Shown here in pieces: positions 1 to 6,242 of a stretch of 7,135 nucleotides of DNA (position 1 is the first letter of the stretch; each line of letters begins with the position of its first letter). The stretch comes from an uncultured Clostridia bacterium (GTDB lineage: Bacteria > Bacillota > Clostridia > Oscillospirales > CAG-272). The stretch lies in assembly GCA_946618395.1 (NCBI GenBank), contig CAMOLD010000066.1, positions 1 to 7,135 on the forward strand, in the 5' to 3' direction. A model generated the notes under the pieces. That model ran no database searches. It saw only the letters and a list, made by a program, of their open reading frames with translations, and was not told the origin of the DNA. The position numbers and the translations under genes were made by a program.

Positions 1-668
1 TCGGCGGCTCCCTCGATCAACCCCGGAATATCCGCCGCGACGAATCCGGCGTCTCCGCCGGTGCGCACCACGCCGAGGTTGGGCGAAAGCGTTGTGAAAT
101 GGTAGTCCGCCACTTTGGGTTTTGCCGCGGAGATGCGCGCAAGAATGGAGGATTTGCCCACGCTGGGATAGCCGCAAATGCCGACGTCGGCAAGCATTTT
201 CAGCTCCAGCAGGACGGTCTTTTCTTCACCTTTGGTGCCGCTTTTGGCAAACATAGGCACCTGGCGCGTTGCCGTTGCAAACCGGCGGTTGCCCCAACCG
301 CCGCGGCCGCCGCGGCAGGCAATATAATCGGCGCCGTCGTCCTCGGACATATCATGGATGACCTTTCCGCTCTCGGCATCGCGAATCAGCGTTCCGGGCG
401 GAACGGGGATGATCAGATCCTCGCCGTTTGCACCGTGGAACTTGGCACCGCTACCATCGCCGCCGCGCTTTGCCGAAAAATGATGTTTATAGCGGAAGGC
501 AAGCAGGGTGTTGGTCCCCTCGTCCACGCGGAATACCACGTTTCCACCGCGTCCGCCGTCTCCGCCGTCGGGTCCGCCGGCGGCAACATATTTTTCCCGG
601 CGGAAGGATACGGCGCCGTTTCCGCCGTCCCCTGCGCGGATCTCAATTTTTGCATGGTCGACAAACAT
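1..668 (-). CDS. obgE: GTPase Obg/CgtA, N-terminal part (cut by window edge)
   Basis: Only the first 222 codons are present; the gene runs off the left edge. Obg is a conserved GTPase that binds the 50S subunit and works in late large-subunit maturation and stress signalling. Visible are the N-terminus MFVDHAKIEIRAGDGGNG, typical of the glycine-rich Obg fold, with repeated GGxGG turns over roughly the first 155 residues. The GTPase domain then starts with a P-loop GYPSVGKSS, a switch-I segment with FTTL, and a switch-II segment DIPGLIEGA just before the edge. The P-loop ends in SS where most Obg proteins have ST, a conservative change. The ATG at 666-668 is chosen because it gives the canonical Obg N-terminus and has an AAAGGA ribosome binding site about 10 bases upstream. 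It follows der by 24 bases, so it is probably in the same transcript. Linkage to der rather than to rplU-rpmA is a less usual context for obg. Confidence 0.97.
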   Translation of the reverse strand, partial: MFVDHAKIEIRAGDGGNGAVSFRREKYVAAGGPDGGDGGRGGNVVFRVDEGTNTLLAFRYKHHFSAKRGGDGSGAKFHGANGEDLIIPVPPGTLIRDAESGKVIHDMSEDDGADYIACRGGRGGWGNRRFATATRQVPMFAKSGTKGEEKTVLLELKMLADVGICGYPSVGKSSILARISAAKPKVADYHFTTLSPNLGVVRTGGDAGFVAADIPGLIEGAA

Positions 669-692
669 ACCCGTTTTGTCCTTTCAAAATGG

Positions 693-2024
693 TTATTGCG
701 GATCCTCTCCCTTTTGGCGAATGACCAGCTTGACGGGGGTTCCTTCAAAGCCAAAGGTATCGCGCAGGCAGTTTTCAATAAACCGCTGGTAGGAGAAATG
801 GAACAGCTCCGCATTGTTGCAAAAGATGACGAAGGTGGGCGGCGCAACCGCTGTTTGCGTCATGTAATAGATCTTCAATCGGCGTCCCTTATCCGAAGGC
901 GGTTGAACGCGCGTAACGGCATCGTTGAGGACGTCGTTGAGCATTCCGGTTGTGACCCGCTGGGTGGATTGCCGGAAGACCTGATTGATTTTTTCATAAA
1001 GATTTTGCACGCGCTGGCCGGTTTTGGCAGAGACATACAAAATGGGCGCATAGGTCATATAGGCGAGTGCCGTGCGGATTTTGTTGTTGAACTCATTCAC
1101 GGTGGTATTGTCCTTTTCCACCAGATCCCACTTGTTAACCACGATGACGGAGGCCTTGCCCGCCTCATGCGCAATGCCGGCAATTTTTTCATCCTGCTCG
1201 GTAATGCCGACCGTGGCATCAATCATAATCAAACAAACGTCGGCGCGCTCGACCGCCATGTGGGCGCGCAGAACGCTGAAATGCTCTACCCGGTCGTCAA
1301 TTTTGGATTGGCGGCGGATGCCGGCGGTATCAATGAAGGTGTATCGCCCGCTCTCGTTTTCCACCACCGTGTCAATGGCGTCGCGCGTGGTGCCGGCAAT
1401 GTCCGAAACGATCAGACGGTTTTCGCCCAGCATTTTATTGATGATGGAGGATTTGCCCGCATTGGGTTTGCCGATGACGGCAACGCGAATGCCGTCCGGC
1501 GCTTCCTCTTCGTCCTGCCAATCGCCCAGGGCGTCCAGGGCGGCATCCAAAATATCGCCGGAGCCGCTCCCGTGCAAGCTGGAAAGGGCAATGGGCTCCT
1601 GATCGAACCCCAGCTCGTAAAATTCGTAAAATTCCATTGGCGCGCCGCCGACAGAATCGCATTTATTGATGCAGGGAATGACCGGTTTGCCGCTCTTTTT
1701 GAGCATGATGGCAATATCGTGGTCGTTTGCGGTGACGCCGGTGCGAACATCGCACATAAAAAGGATGACGTCCGCCGTGTCGATGGCGATTTGCGCCTGC
1801 AACTTCATTTGCGAAAGAATGACATCATCGCTTTTCGGCTCGATGCCGCCGGTGTCGATGACCACCAGCTTGCGCCCGCGCCATTCGGTCTCGCCGTAGA
1901 TGCGGTCGCGCGTGACCCCCGGCGTATCCTCCACGATGGCGCGGCGCTCGCCGATGAGTTTATTGAACAGGGTGCTTTTGCCCACATTCGGTCTTCCGAC
2001 AATGGCAAGAATCGGTTTTGACAT
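693..2024 (-). CDS. der: ribosome biogenesis GTPase Der (EngA)
   Basis: The protein is 443 residues, close to the usual family length of about 436. Der has two tandem GTPase domains and a C-terminal KH-like domain and is needed for 50S subunit assembly. First G domain: P-loop GRPNVGKS at residues 10-17, DTGG at 57-60, NKCD at 120-123. Second G domain: P-loop GKPNAGKS at 185-192, DTAG at 232-235, NKWD at 297-300, SAK at 332-334. The remainder, ending in a basic segment near VKLVIRQKG, fits the KH-like domain. All nucleotide-binding motifs look intact. The ATG start follows an AGGAGG-rich ribosome binding site about 11 bases upstream (plus-strand 2035-2042). It lies 33 bases after the DUF512 gene and 24 bases before obgE, consistent with one operon. 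A long open frame on the opposite strand is a codon-use shadow of this gene. Confidence 0.99.
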   Translation of the reverse strand: MSKPILAIVGRPNVGKSTLFNKLIGERRAIVEDTPGVTRDRIYGETEWRGRKLVVIDTGGIEPKSDDVILSQMKLQAQIAIDTADVILFMCDVRTGVTANDHDIAIMLKKSGKPVIPCINKCDSVGGAPMEFYEFYELGFDQEPIALSSLHGSGSGDILDAALDALGDWQDEEEAPDGIRVAVIGKPNAGKSSIINKMLGENRLIVSDIAGTTRDAIDTVVENESGRYTFIDTAGIRRQSKIDDRVEHFSVLRAHMAVERADVCLIMIDATVGITEQDEKIAGIAHEAGKASVIVVNKWDLVEKDNTTVNEFNNKIRTALAYMTYAPILYVSAKTGQRVQNLYEKINQVFRQSTQRVTTGMLNDVLNDAVTRVQPPSDKGRRLKIYYMTQTAVAPPTFVIFCNNAELFHFSYQRFIENCLRDTFGFEGTPVKLVIRQKGEDPQ

Positions 2025-2057
2025 TGGAAAGCTCCCCTCCTCTCTTGTTTTCTTGAT

Positions 2058-3377
2058 TTATTCTTCCGGGCAACCCAAAACCGCCCGGATAAAAGCTCGC
2101 CCCTCGCCGCGGCTGGCGCGGACGGGCACCTGCAATTTTTGCGAAAGGACGGCAGGCGTCATATCGTCCAAAAAGATGTCTTCATCGGCTTTGAGCATGG
2201 TTTCGGGATAGAGCAATTCGTCGCCCAGCTCCTGTCCTGCCAGTTGCTCGCAAAGGTCAACACCGGTCAACAGCCCCGAAACGGTGACGGTTTCGCCGAA
2301 AAAGTGATTGATGATTTTGTAAACATGAATGGTCAGCCCCGGAACACGCGCGGAAAGCCGCTTTGCCATATCCGCAATTTGCCCGTAGGCGGCAACGCCG
2401 GTTGCAATGGAAACGGTGCGCGGCGGTTGGAAACCGGCGAGCAGGTCTTGCAAATCTTCCATTTCAAAATTGAACTCGGCGGCAAGCGAGGTCAGCATTC
2501 CAACGCCGTTTTCCAATTGGGAATAGTCCTCGTAATACTCTTCATCCGGGAGCGGAAGCCCGGCTTTGAGGTAAAGCTCGTCCGCGCAGTAAAACAGGCG
2601 CGTGCCGTATTTTTGGAGGCATTCCTCGCCAAAGGCGTTGACCTGACGGATGACCGCCGCGGCTTCCTCCCGGTTGAACAACTCCAACGGATAGAGCCGC
2701 TCGCGGAATTTGGTTACCCCCACCGGAACAACGGCGCAGGAACGCAAAGCCGGATAAAGCGCGGCAAGATCGCGCATGGAACGGTCTAACTCGGCTCCGT
2801 CGTTGAGCCCCTTGCAAAGCACGATTTGCGTGCACATGGAAAGCCCCGCCGCGGCAAAGCGGTCAAGGTAGGCAAGCACCTCTCCGGCGCGTTTATTGCC
2901 CATCATTTTGACACGCAGTTCCGGATTGGTGGTGTGCACCGAGATATTGATGGGGGAGATGCGCATTTTGATCAGCCGCTCCACGTCCCGATCTTTCAGG
3001 TTGGTCAGCGTTACGTAATTCCCGTGCAGAAAAGAAAGGCGGTCGTCGTCATCCTTGAAATAAAGCGTCTTTCGCATTCCGGGCGGCAGTTGATCCACAA
3101 AGCAGAACACGCATTTGTTTGCGCAACTATGCTTTTGATCCATCAGCGGAGTGGCAAATTCCAAACCGACGTCGTCATATTCCCCTTTTCGGAAATGTAA
3201 TTCATAGGGGATTTTGTTCCGCTCCATACGGAGCGTGATTTCGGTATCGGTCAGATAAAAGCGATAGTCCAGAACATCCCGAATTTCATTTCCGTTGACG
3301 GCGACTAAAATATCGCCCGGAACAATGCCCTGCGCCTCGGCAATGCTGCCGGCGCAGACCGATTCTACCCGGACCAT
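2058..3377 (-). CDS. DUF512 family PDZ/radical-SAM protein of unknown function
   Basis: The protein is 439 residues. Residues 1-65 look like a PDZ domain, with VPGDILVAVNGNEI typical of its carboxylate-binding fold. A cysteine cluster C85-x3-C89-x2-C92, continuing as FCFVDQLPPG, is the radical-SAM pattern for a 4Fe-4S cluster binding S-adenosylmethionine. The C-terminal part carries motifs I associate with DUF512, such as VTVSGLLTG and a DEDIFLDDMT-like end. I know of no established substrate for the family. In Clostridia such genes are commonly found beside der, as here. The ATG has an AAGGAGG ribosome binding site 10 bases upstream (plus-strand 3388-3394). A 77-base gap with a strong hairpin separates it from the preceding small gene; the next gene, der, follows after 33 bases. 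The domain architecture is read from the sequence; a role linked to ribosomes or tRNA is only inferred from neighbours. Confidence 0.94.
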   Translation of the reverse strand: MVRVESVCAGSIAEAQGIVPGDILVAVNGNEIRDVLDYRFYLTDTEITLRMERNKIPYELHFRKGEYDDVGLEFATPLMDQKHSCANKCVFCFVDQLPPGMRKTLYFKDDDDRLSFLHGNYVTLTNLKDRDVERLIKMRISPINISVHTTNPELRVKMMGNKRAGEVLAYLDRFAAAGLSMCTQIVLCKGLNDGAELDRSMRDLAALYPALRSCAVVPVGVTKFRERLYPLELFNREEAAAVIRQVNAFGEECLQKYGTRLFYCADELYLKAGLPLPDEEYYEDYSQLENGVGMLTSLAAEFNFEMEDLQDLLAGFQPPRTVSIATGVAAYGQIADMAKRLSARVPGLTIHVYKIINHFFGETVTVSGLLTGVDLCEQLAGQELGDELLYPETMLKADEDIFLDDMTPAVLSQKLQVPVRASRGEGRAFIRAVLGCPEE

Positions 3378-3412
3378 ACGGTTTTCCCCTCCTTCCCGAA
3401 AAAGCTACGCAA

Positions 3413-3445
3413 GGCTGTCGCCCTCCCCTTTGGGATGCGACAGCC
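3413..3445 (-). terminator. strong hairpin between the small membrane protein gene and the DUF512 gene; possible attenuator
   Basis: The arms GGCTGTCGC (3413-3421) and GCGACAGCC (3437-3445) are perfect 9-base complements. The loop can form an additional short TCCC/GGGA stem. On the minus strand the hairpin is followed, after 9 bases, by a run of five T (plus-strand A run at 3399-3403). The T run is too far from the stem for a textbook intrinsic terminator, so it may act as a partial terminator, a processing site or an RNA-stabilising structure. It lies within the putative prfB-obgE operon and could set different levels upstream and downstream. No T run follows it on the plus strand. Confidence 0.55.
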
Positions 3446-3454
3446 CCGATTGCA

Positions 3455-3814
3455 TTACATAAAGTCGTCTACGGTTGCGTCCTCGTCTACGTCGATCTCG
3501 CGGCGAAGGGATTCGGGCTTTGCGGCGCGCTCTTCGGTGCGGTTGAGAACGCCGTTGATGCGGCGGTTGGCAACCGCGGCGGTGTCATCGTCAAACATCT
3601 GATCCACCACAACGCGGCGGCGTGCGCGGCGCTCGGGCTCGTAGGCGAGCAGAATTCCCGCCGTCAATCCGGCAACGGCACCCAAAAGCATGCCAACGCC
3701 GGTTTGCTGTTCCTCTTTTTTGCGCGAAAGGTATGCCACCATGGGAACGACCGAGGCTGTCATTAAGGCGCCCCCTGCGATTGCAAACATCAGCTTTTCA
3801 TTTTTCTTTCTCAT
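3455..3814 (-). CDS. small two-helix membrane protein, weakly YtxH-like, function unknown
   Basis: The protein is 119 residues and not assigned to a named family with confidence. After a basic start (MRKKNEK), residues 8-29 form one hydrophobic helix and residues 39-57 a second, glycine/alanine-rich one. They are joined by the short charged loop RKKEEQQ. The second helix with its following ERRARRR resembles the single helix of YtxH-type proteins. The rest (59-119) is a charged, probably cytoplasmic tail that ends very acidic (DVDEDATVDDFM). No signal peptidase site or catalytic motif is evident. The ATG has a GGAAAGGTGG-type ribosome binding site about 9 bases upstream. It starts only 19 bases after the prfB stop, so co-transcription with prfB is likely. 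Being a real gene is supported by spacing, ribosome binding site and the organised hydrophobic pattern; function is unknown. Confidence 0.82.
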   Translation of the reverse strand: MRKKNEKLMFAIAGGALMTASVVPMVAYLSRKKEEQQTGVGMLLGAVAGLTAGILLAYEPERRARRRVVVDQMFDDDTAAVANRRINGVLNRTEERAAKPESLRREIDVDEDATVDDFM

Positions 3815-3833
3815 TCACCCGTTCCACCTTTCC

Positions 3834-4955
3834 TTATTTCTTTGTCTCCTGCGCGGAGGTCATTTTCAGATATGCGTTGATAAATCCGTCCAAATCTCCG
3901 TCCATAACGCCCTGCACGTTTCCGGTCTCATAGCCGGTGCGGGTATCTTTGACCAGCGTATAGGGCATGAATACGTAGGAACGGATCTGCGCGCCCCACT
4001 CGATGTTGGTCTTGTTCCCCTGAATTTCCTCAATGGTCTCCAACCGCTCGCGCAATTTGATTTCCATCAATTTGGCTTTGAGCATGTGGAGCGCGGTCTC
4101 CTTGTTTTGGAGCTGGGAGCGCTCGGTCTGGCAACCGACGACAATGCCCGTTGGTTTATGCACGATGCGAATTGCTGAGTCGGTTTTGTTGATGTGCTGT
4201 CCGCCGGCGCCGCTGGAACGGTGGGCGGTGATTTCCAAATCTTCCTCACGCAGAACAACTTTATCCACGTCTTCAAACTCGGGCATGACCTCGATAGAAG
4301 CGAATGATGTTTGGCGGCGGCCGTTTGCATCAAAGGGGGAAACGCGCACCAGGCGGTGCACGCCGTTTTCGCTTTTGAGGTAGCCGTAAGCGTTCAGCCC
4401 CTCAACCATAATGGTTGCGCTTTTGATGCCGGCACCGTCACCATCCAGCCAGTCGGTCAGGCGCACGGTAAAGCCGCTCTTTTCCGCCCAGCGCGTAATC
4501 ATGCGGTAAAGCATTTGCGCCCAGTCCTGCGCCTCGGTGCCTCCGGCGCCCGGATGGAAGGAAACGATGGCGTTACTTTTATCGTATTCCCCGGAGAGCA
4601 ATACCTCAATGCGGCGGTGTTCCTCCTCGGCAGCAATTGCCGAGACCTCGCCCTGCACTTCCTCAACAAAGGATTCGTCGTTCTCCTCAATTGCCATTTC
4701 GCAAAGGGCAGCGGCGTCCTCCAATCTGGCGCAGAGCTTTTCATAGCCCTCGATTTTATCCTGCGCCTGTTTGATTGCCTGTAAGGTTTTGGAGGAGCTT
4801 TCGGTGCTGTTCCAAAAAGCGGGGTCCAGCGTTTGTGCCTCCAAATCCTTCAAGTTGGCGCGTGTTTCTTCAATGCGCAACGATTTTCCCAGCTCTGTAA
4901 GATCGGCACGCATTGCCGTGAGCTGGCGTTTTGCTTCTTCCAATGCAACTATCAA
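3834..4955 (-). CDS. prfB: peptide chain release factor 2, single-frame, TTG start
   Basis: RF2 reads UAA and UGA stop codons and triggers peptidyl-tRNA hydrolysis on the ribosome. With the TTG at 4953-4955 the product is 373 residues. It has the stop-codon recognition motif SPF at 206-208 and the catalytic GGQ at 251-253 within SSGAGGQHINK, each one residue beyond the E. coli RF2 positions. A helical N-terminal domain runs over about the first 110 residues. The TTG is preferred because GGAGGT (plus-strand 4961-4966) sits 5 bases upstream; an in-frame GTG at 4980-4982 would place that site inside the coding region. Most RF2 genes need a +1 frameshift at an in-frame stop near codon 25. Here the aligned place reads KSLRIEE with no stop or slippery CTTTGA, so this autoregulation is absent. 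The Ser before SGAGGQ corresponds to E. coli residue 246. It heads the likely operon towards obgE, behind its own promoter. Confidence 0.97.
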   Translation of the reverse strand: MIVALEEAKRQLTAMRADLTELGKSLRIEETRANLKDLEAQTLDPAFWNSTESSSKTLQAIKQAQDKIEGYEKLCARLEDAAALCEMAIEENDESFVEEVQGEVSAIAAEEEHRRIEVLLSGEYDKSNAIVSFHPGAGGTEAQDWAQMLYRMITRWAEKSGFTVRLTDWLDGDGAGIKSATIMVEGLNAYGYLKSENGVHRLVRVSPFDANGRRQTSFASIEVMPEFEDVDKVVLREEDLEITAHRSSGAGGQHINKTDSAIRIVHKPTGIVVGCQTERSQLQNKETALHMLKAKLMEIKLRERLETIEEIQGNKTNIEWGAQIRSYVFMPYTLVKDTRTGYETGNVQGVMDGDLDGFINAYLKMTSAQETKK

Positions 4956-4960
4956 ATGAT

Positions 4961-4966
4961 ACCTCC
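4961..4966 (-). promoter_or_regulatory. ribosome binding site that fixes the prfB TTG start
   Basis: On the minus strand the sequence is GGAGGT, followed by ATCAT and then TTG. The spacing of 5 bases is near optimal, and no ATG or GTG lies in the right window. The site is immediately preceded by a small hairpin with arms GCGCC and GGCGC (plus-strand 4969-4981), which could affect access to the ribosome binding site. Confidence 0.8.
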
Positions 4967-5006
4967 GGCGCCCCTGGCGCACTTCTTATAACAGTCTATC
5001 TAAAAT

Positions 5007-5035
5007 AGTATATCACAAATTCCTGTTTCTGACAA
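5007..5035 (-). promoter_or_regulatory. sigma-A-type promoter of the prfB operon
   Basis: On the minus strand the -35 box TTGTCA (plus-strand 5030-5035, 5 of 6 consensus) and the -10 box TATACT (5007-5012, 5 of 6) are separated by exactly 17 bases. A TGA just before the -10 box gives the extended TGn motif. Transcription would start near 5000, giving a leader of about 45 bases before the TTG start of prfB. It lies between manA and prfB, so prfB need not depend on manA transcription. Confidence 0.85.
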
Positions 5036-5070
5036 GTCAAAACCTGCATTTTTTCCCGGATTTTCCGCGT

Positions 5071-6006
5071 TTACGGTCGGGAAAGCAGAATTGTCATTTC
5101 CCCGCTTGCCAAAACCTCGGTTTTTGGCGGCAATAGCCAGCTGCTTCCGCGAAGGACGGGATAGGATTCCCCGTTGCAAATCAGCTCCCCTTCCCCCTTG
5201 ATGCAGAGCAAATGGCAAATGCCGTCTGCCACCGGCAGACTTGTTTGCGCGGAGATATTATGCCGTTGCACACAGAACTGCGGACACGCGGCAAGAAAGG
5301 CTGCCCGGTCGGCTTTCGGGTTGCTTTGGTAGCGCAGGGTGTCAATTTCCTCCGCCGAGAACGGGCAAACCACGTCCATTGCCTTTTCAATATGCAATTC
5401 ACGCGGTTTTCCGTCCTTGCCGAGGCGGTTATAATCCCAAATCCGATAGGTCAGGTCGCAGTTTTGCTGGATTTCGGCAAGCAGGATCCCTTTGCCGATG
5501 GCATGGGGCATTCCGGCGGGAATAAAATAGGTCTCTCCGGCATGGACGCGAATATGGTTCAAAACCGATTCGGTCTTTCCCTCTTGGACGGCACGGGCAA
5601 AATCCTTGCCGGAAACGCCTTTGCGCAATCCCATGATCAGCTCGGCGCCCGGTTCGGCCTCCAAAATATGCCACATTTCGGTTTTTCCGCGGTCGTTTTC
5701 CACGCGCGCGGCATAGGCATCGTCCGGGTGCACCTGCACCGAAAGATTCTCCTTTGCATCCAGCAGTTTGACGAGCAACGGAAAATCGGTTTCCGGAGCG
5801 CCGTATTCCCCAATGACTTCGCCAATCCGTTTGCCGGCAAAAACGCCGTTGGCAATTCGGTTTTGCTCGGCTTTGCGGACCGATAACACCCACGCTTCCC
5901 CAACAGTTGGCGCCTCAGATCGGACGCCCCATTCGGTAAGCAGCCGGGTGCCGCCCCAGATGGGCGATTTGGTGACCGGTTCCAGCAAAAGCGGGTAAAG
6001 TTTCAT
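5071..6006 (-). CDS. manA: class I mannose-6-phosphate isomerase
   Basis: The protein is 311 residues, matching the short Bacillus-type ManA (about 315) rather than the longer enterobacterial form. The enzyme interconverts mannose-6-phosphate and fructose-6-phosphate in the cytoplasm, feeding mannose into glycolysis or supplying mannose-6-phosphate for glycan synthesis. It is a cupin metalloenzyme. Visible are the start LYPLLLEPVTKSPIWGG, the zinc-site motif QVHPDD (91-96, with His93), Glu110 in GKTEMW, His168 in PAGMPHAIG, and the family signature YRIWDYNR near 187-194. A second cupin-like half ends at SGEMTILLSRP. All expected metal ligands seem present. The ATG has an AAAGGAG ribosome binding site about 12 bases upstream, slightly distant. 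It is transcribed from its own strong promoter; I see no clear intrinsic terminator after it, so some readthrough into prfB is possible. No sugar transporter or other mannose gene lies beside it. Confidence 0.97.
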   Translation of the reverse strand: MKLYPLLLEPVTKSPIWGGTRLLTEWGVRSEAPTVGEAWVLSVRKAEQNRIANGVFAGKRIGEVIGEYGAPETDFPLLVKLLDAKENLSVQVHPDDAYAARVENDRGKTEMWHILEAEPGAELIMGLRKGVSGKDFARAVQEGKTESVLNHIRVHAGETYFIPAGMPHAIGKGILLAEIQQNCDLTYRIWDYNRLGKDGKPRELHIEKAMDVVCPFSAEEIDTLRYQSNPKADRAAFLAACPQFCVQRHNISAQTSLPVADGICHLLCIKGEGELICNGESYPVLRGSSWLLPPKTEVLASGEMTILLSRP

Positions 6007-6048
6007 GTTTGCAATTTGCTCCTTTAAAGAAAAACTTTTCCAATTTTT

Positions 6049-6077
6049 ATTTTAACAGATTTTGGGGCGCTTGTCAA
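6049..6077 (-). promoter_or_regulatory. near-consensus sigma-A promoter of manA
   Basis: On the minus strand the -35 box is a perfect TTGACA (plus-strand 6072-6077). It is followed after 17 bases by TAAAAT (6049-6054, 5 of 6) with an upstream TGT giving an extended -10. Transcription would start near 6042, about 35 bases before the manA ATG. The -35 box overlaps a small palindrome, CGCTT-GTC-AAGCG (6068-6080), a possible but unproven operator. Confidence 0.87.
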
Positions 6078-6081
6078 GCGG

Positions 6082-6106
6082 TTTTGCCAGGAACACCCGG
6101 GCAAAA
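6082..6106. repeat. inverted repeat in the manA-mazF divergent region
   Basis: TTTTGCC (6082-6088) and GGCAAAA (6100-6106) are perfect 7-base inverted arms with an 11-base spacer. They lie between the manA promoter and mazF, upstream of both. This could be a regulator binding site or a chance hairpin; no regulator is encoded nearby. The rest of the 236-base region between the two start codons shows no open frame resembling an antitoxin. Confidence 0.35.
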
Positions 6107-6191
6107 TTTGTCATATTCTGTCAATGGTTTTGCGGAAAAAACTTCCTCTTCCAAAATGGAGCCGAAATGCTTATTCGCTTTCCGAATTGGG

Positions 6192-6197
6192 AATAAT
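6192..6197 (+). promoter_or_regulatory. possible -10 box for mazF
   Basis: AATAAT matches 5 of 6 bases of the TATAAT consensus and lies about 45 bases upstream of the mazF start. No good -35 box is found at 16-18 bases; the nearest, TTATTC at 6171-6176, is weak and 15 bases away. The assignment is tentative. Confidence 0.28.
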
Positions 6198-6242
6198 AGG
6201 GATACCGCAAAAAATTCAACACAGAAAGGTATGGACGAAAAA

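Noticed and set aside
99..2021. A 640-codon plus-strand open frame opposite der and obgE
   Set aside because: It lies entirely antisense to two well-supported GTPase genes, has no recognisable domain or ribosome binding site, and its composition fits a shadow frame of GC-biased codon use.
2139..2789. A 216-codon plus-strand open frame opposite the DUF512 gene
   Set aside because: It is antisense to a gene with clear radical-SAM motifs and shows no family resemblance of its own.
4860..4920. RF2 programmed frameshift site
   Set aside because: The reading frame is continuous from the TTG start to the GGQ domain, and no in-frame TGA with a slippery CTTTGA is present.
5041..5070. Intrinsic terminator after manA
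   Set aside because: Only a 4-base CGGA/TCCG stem is found and no T run follows it on the minus strand.
5212..5886. A 224-codon plus-strand open frame opposite manA
   Set aside because: It is antisense to manA, without motifs; a shadow frame.
6009..6242. In-frame N-terminal extension of MazF, or an antitoxin encoded here
   Set aside because: The extra residues do not resemble MazE, CopG or any known fusion partner, and the MazF family start lies near 6243. The region instead carries the manA promoter and probable mazF leader.
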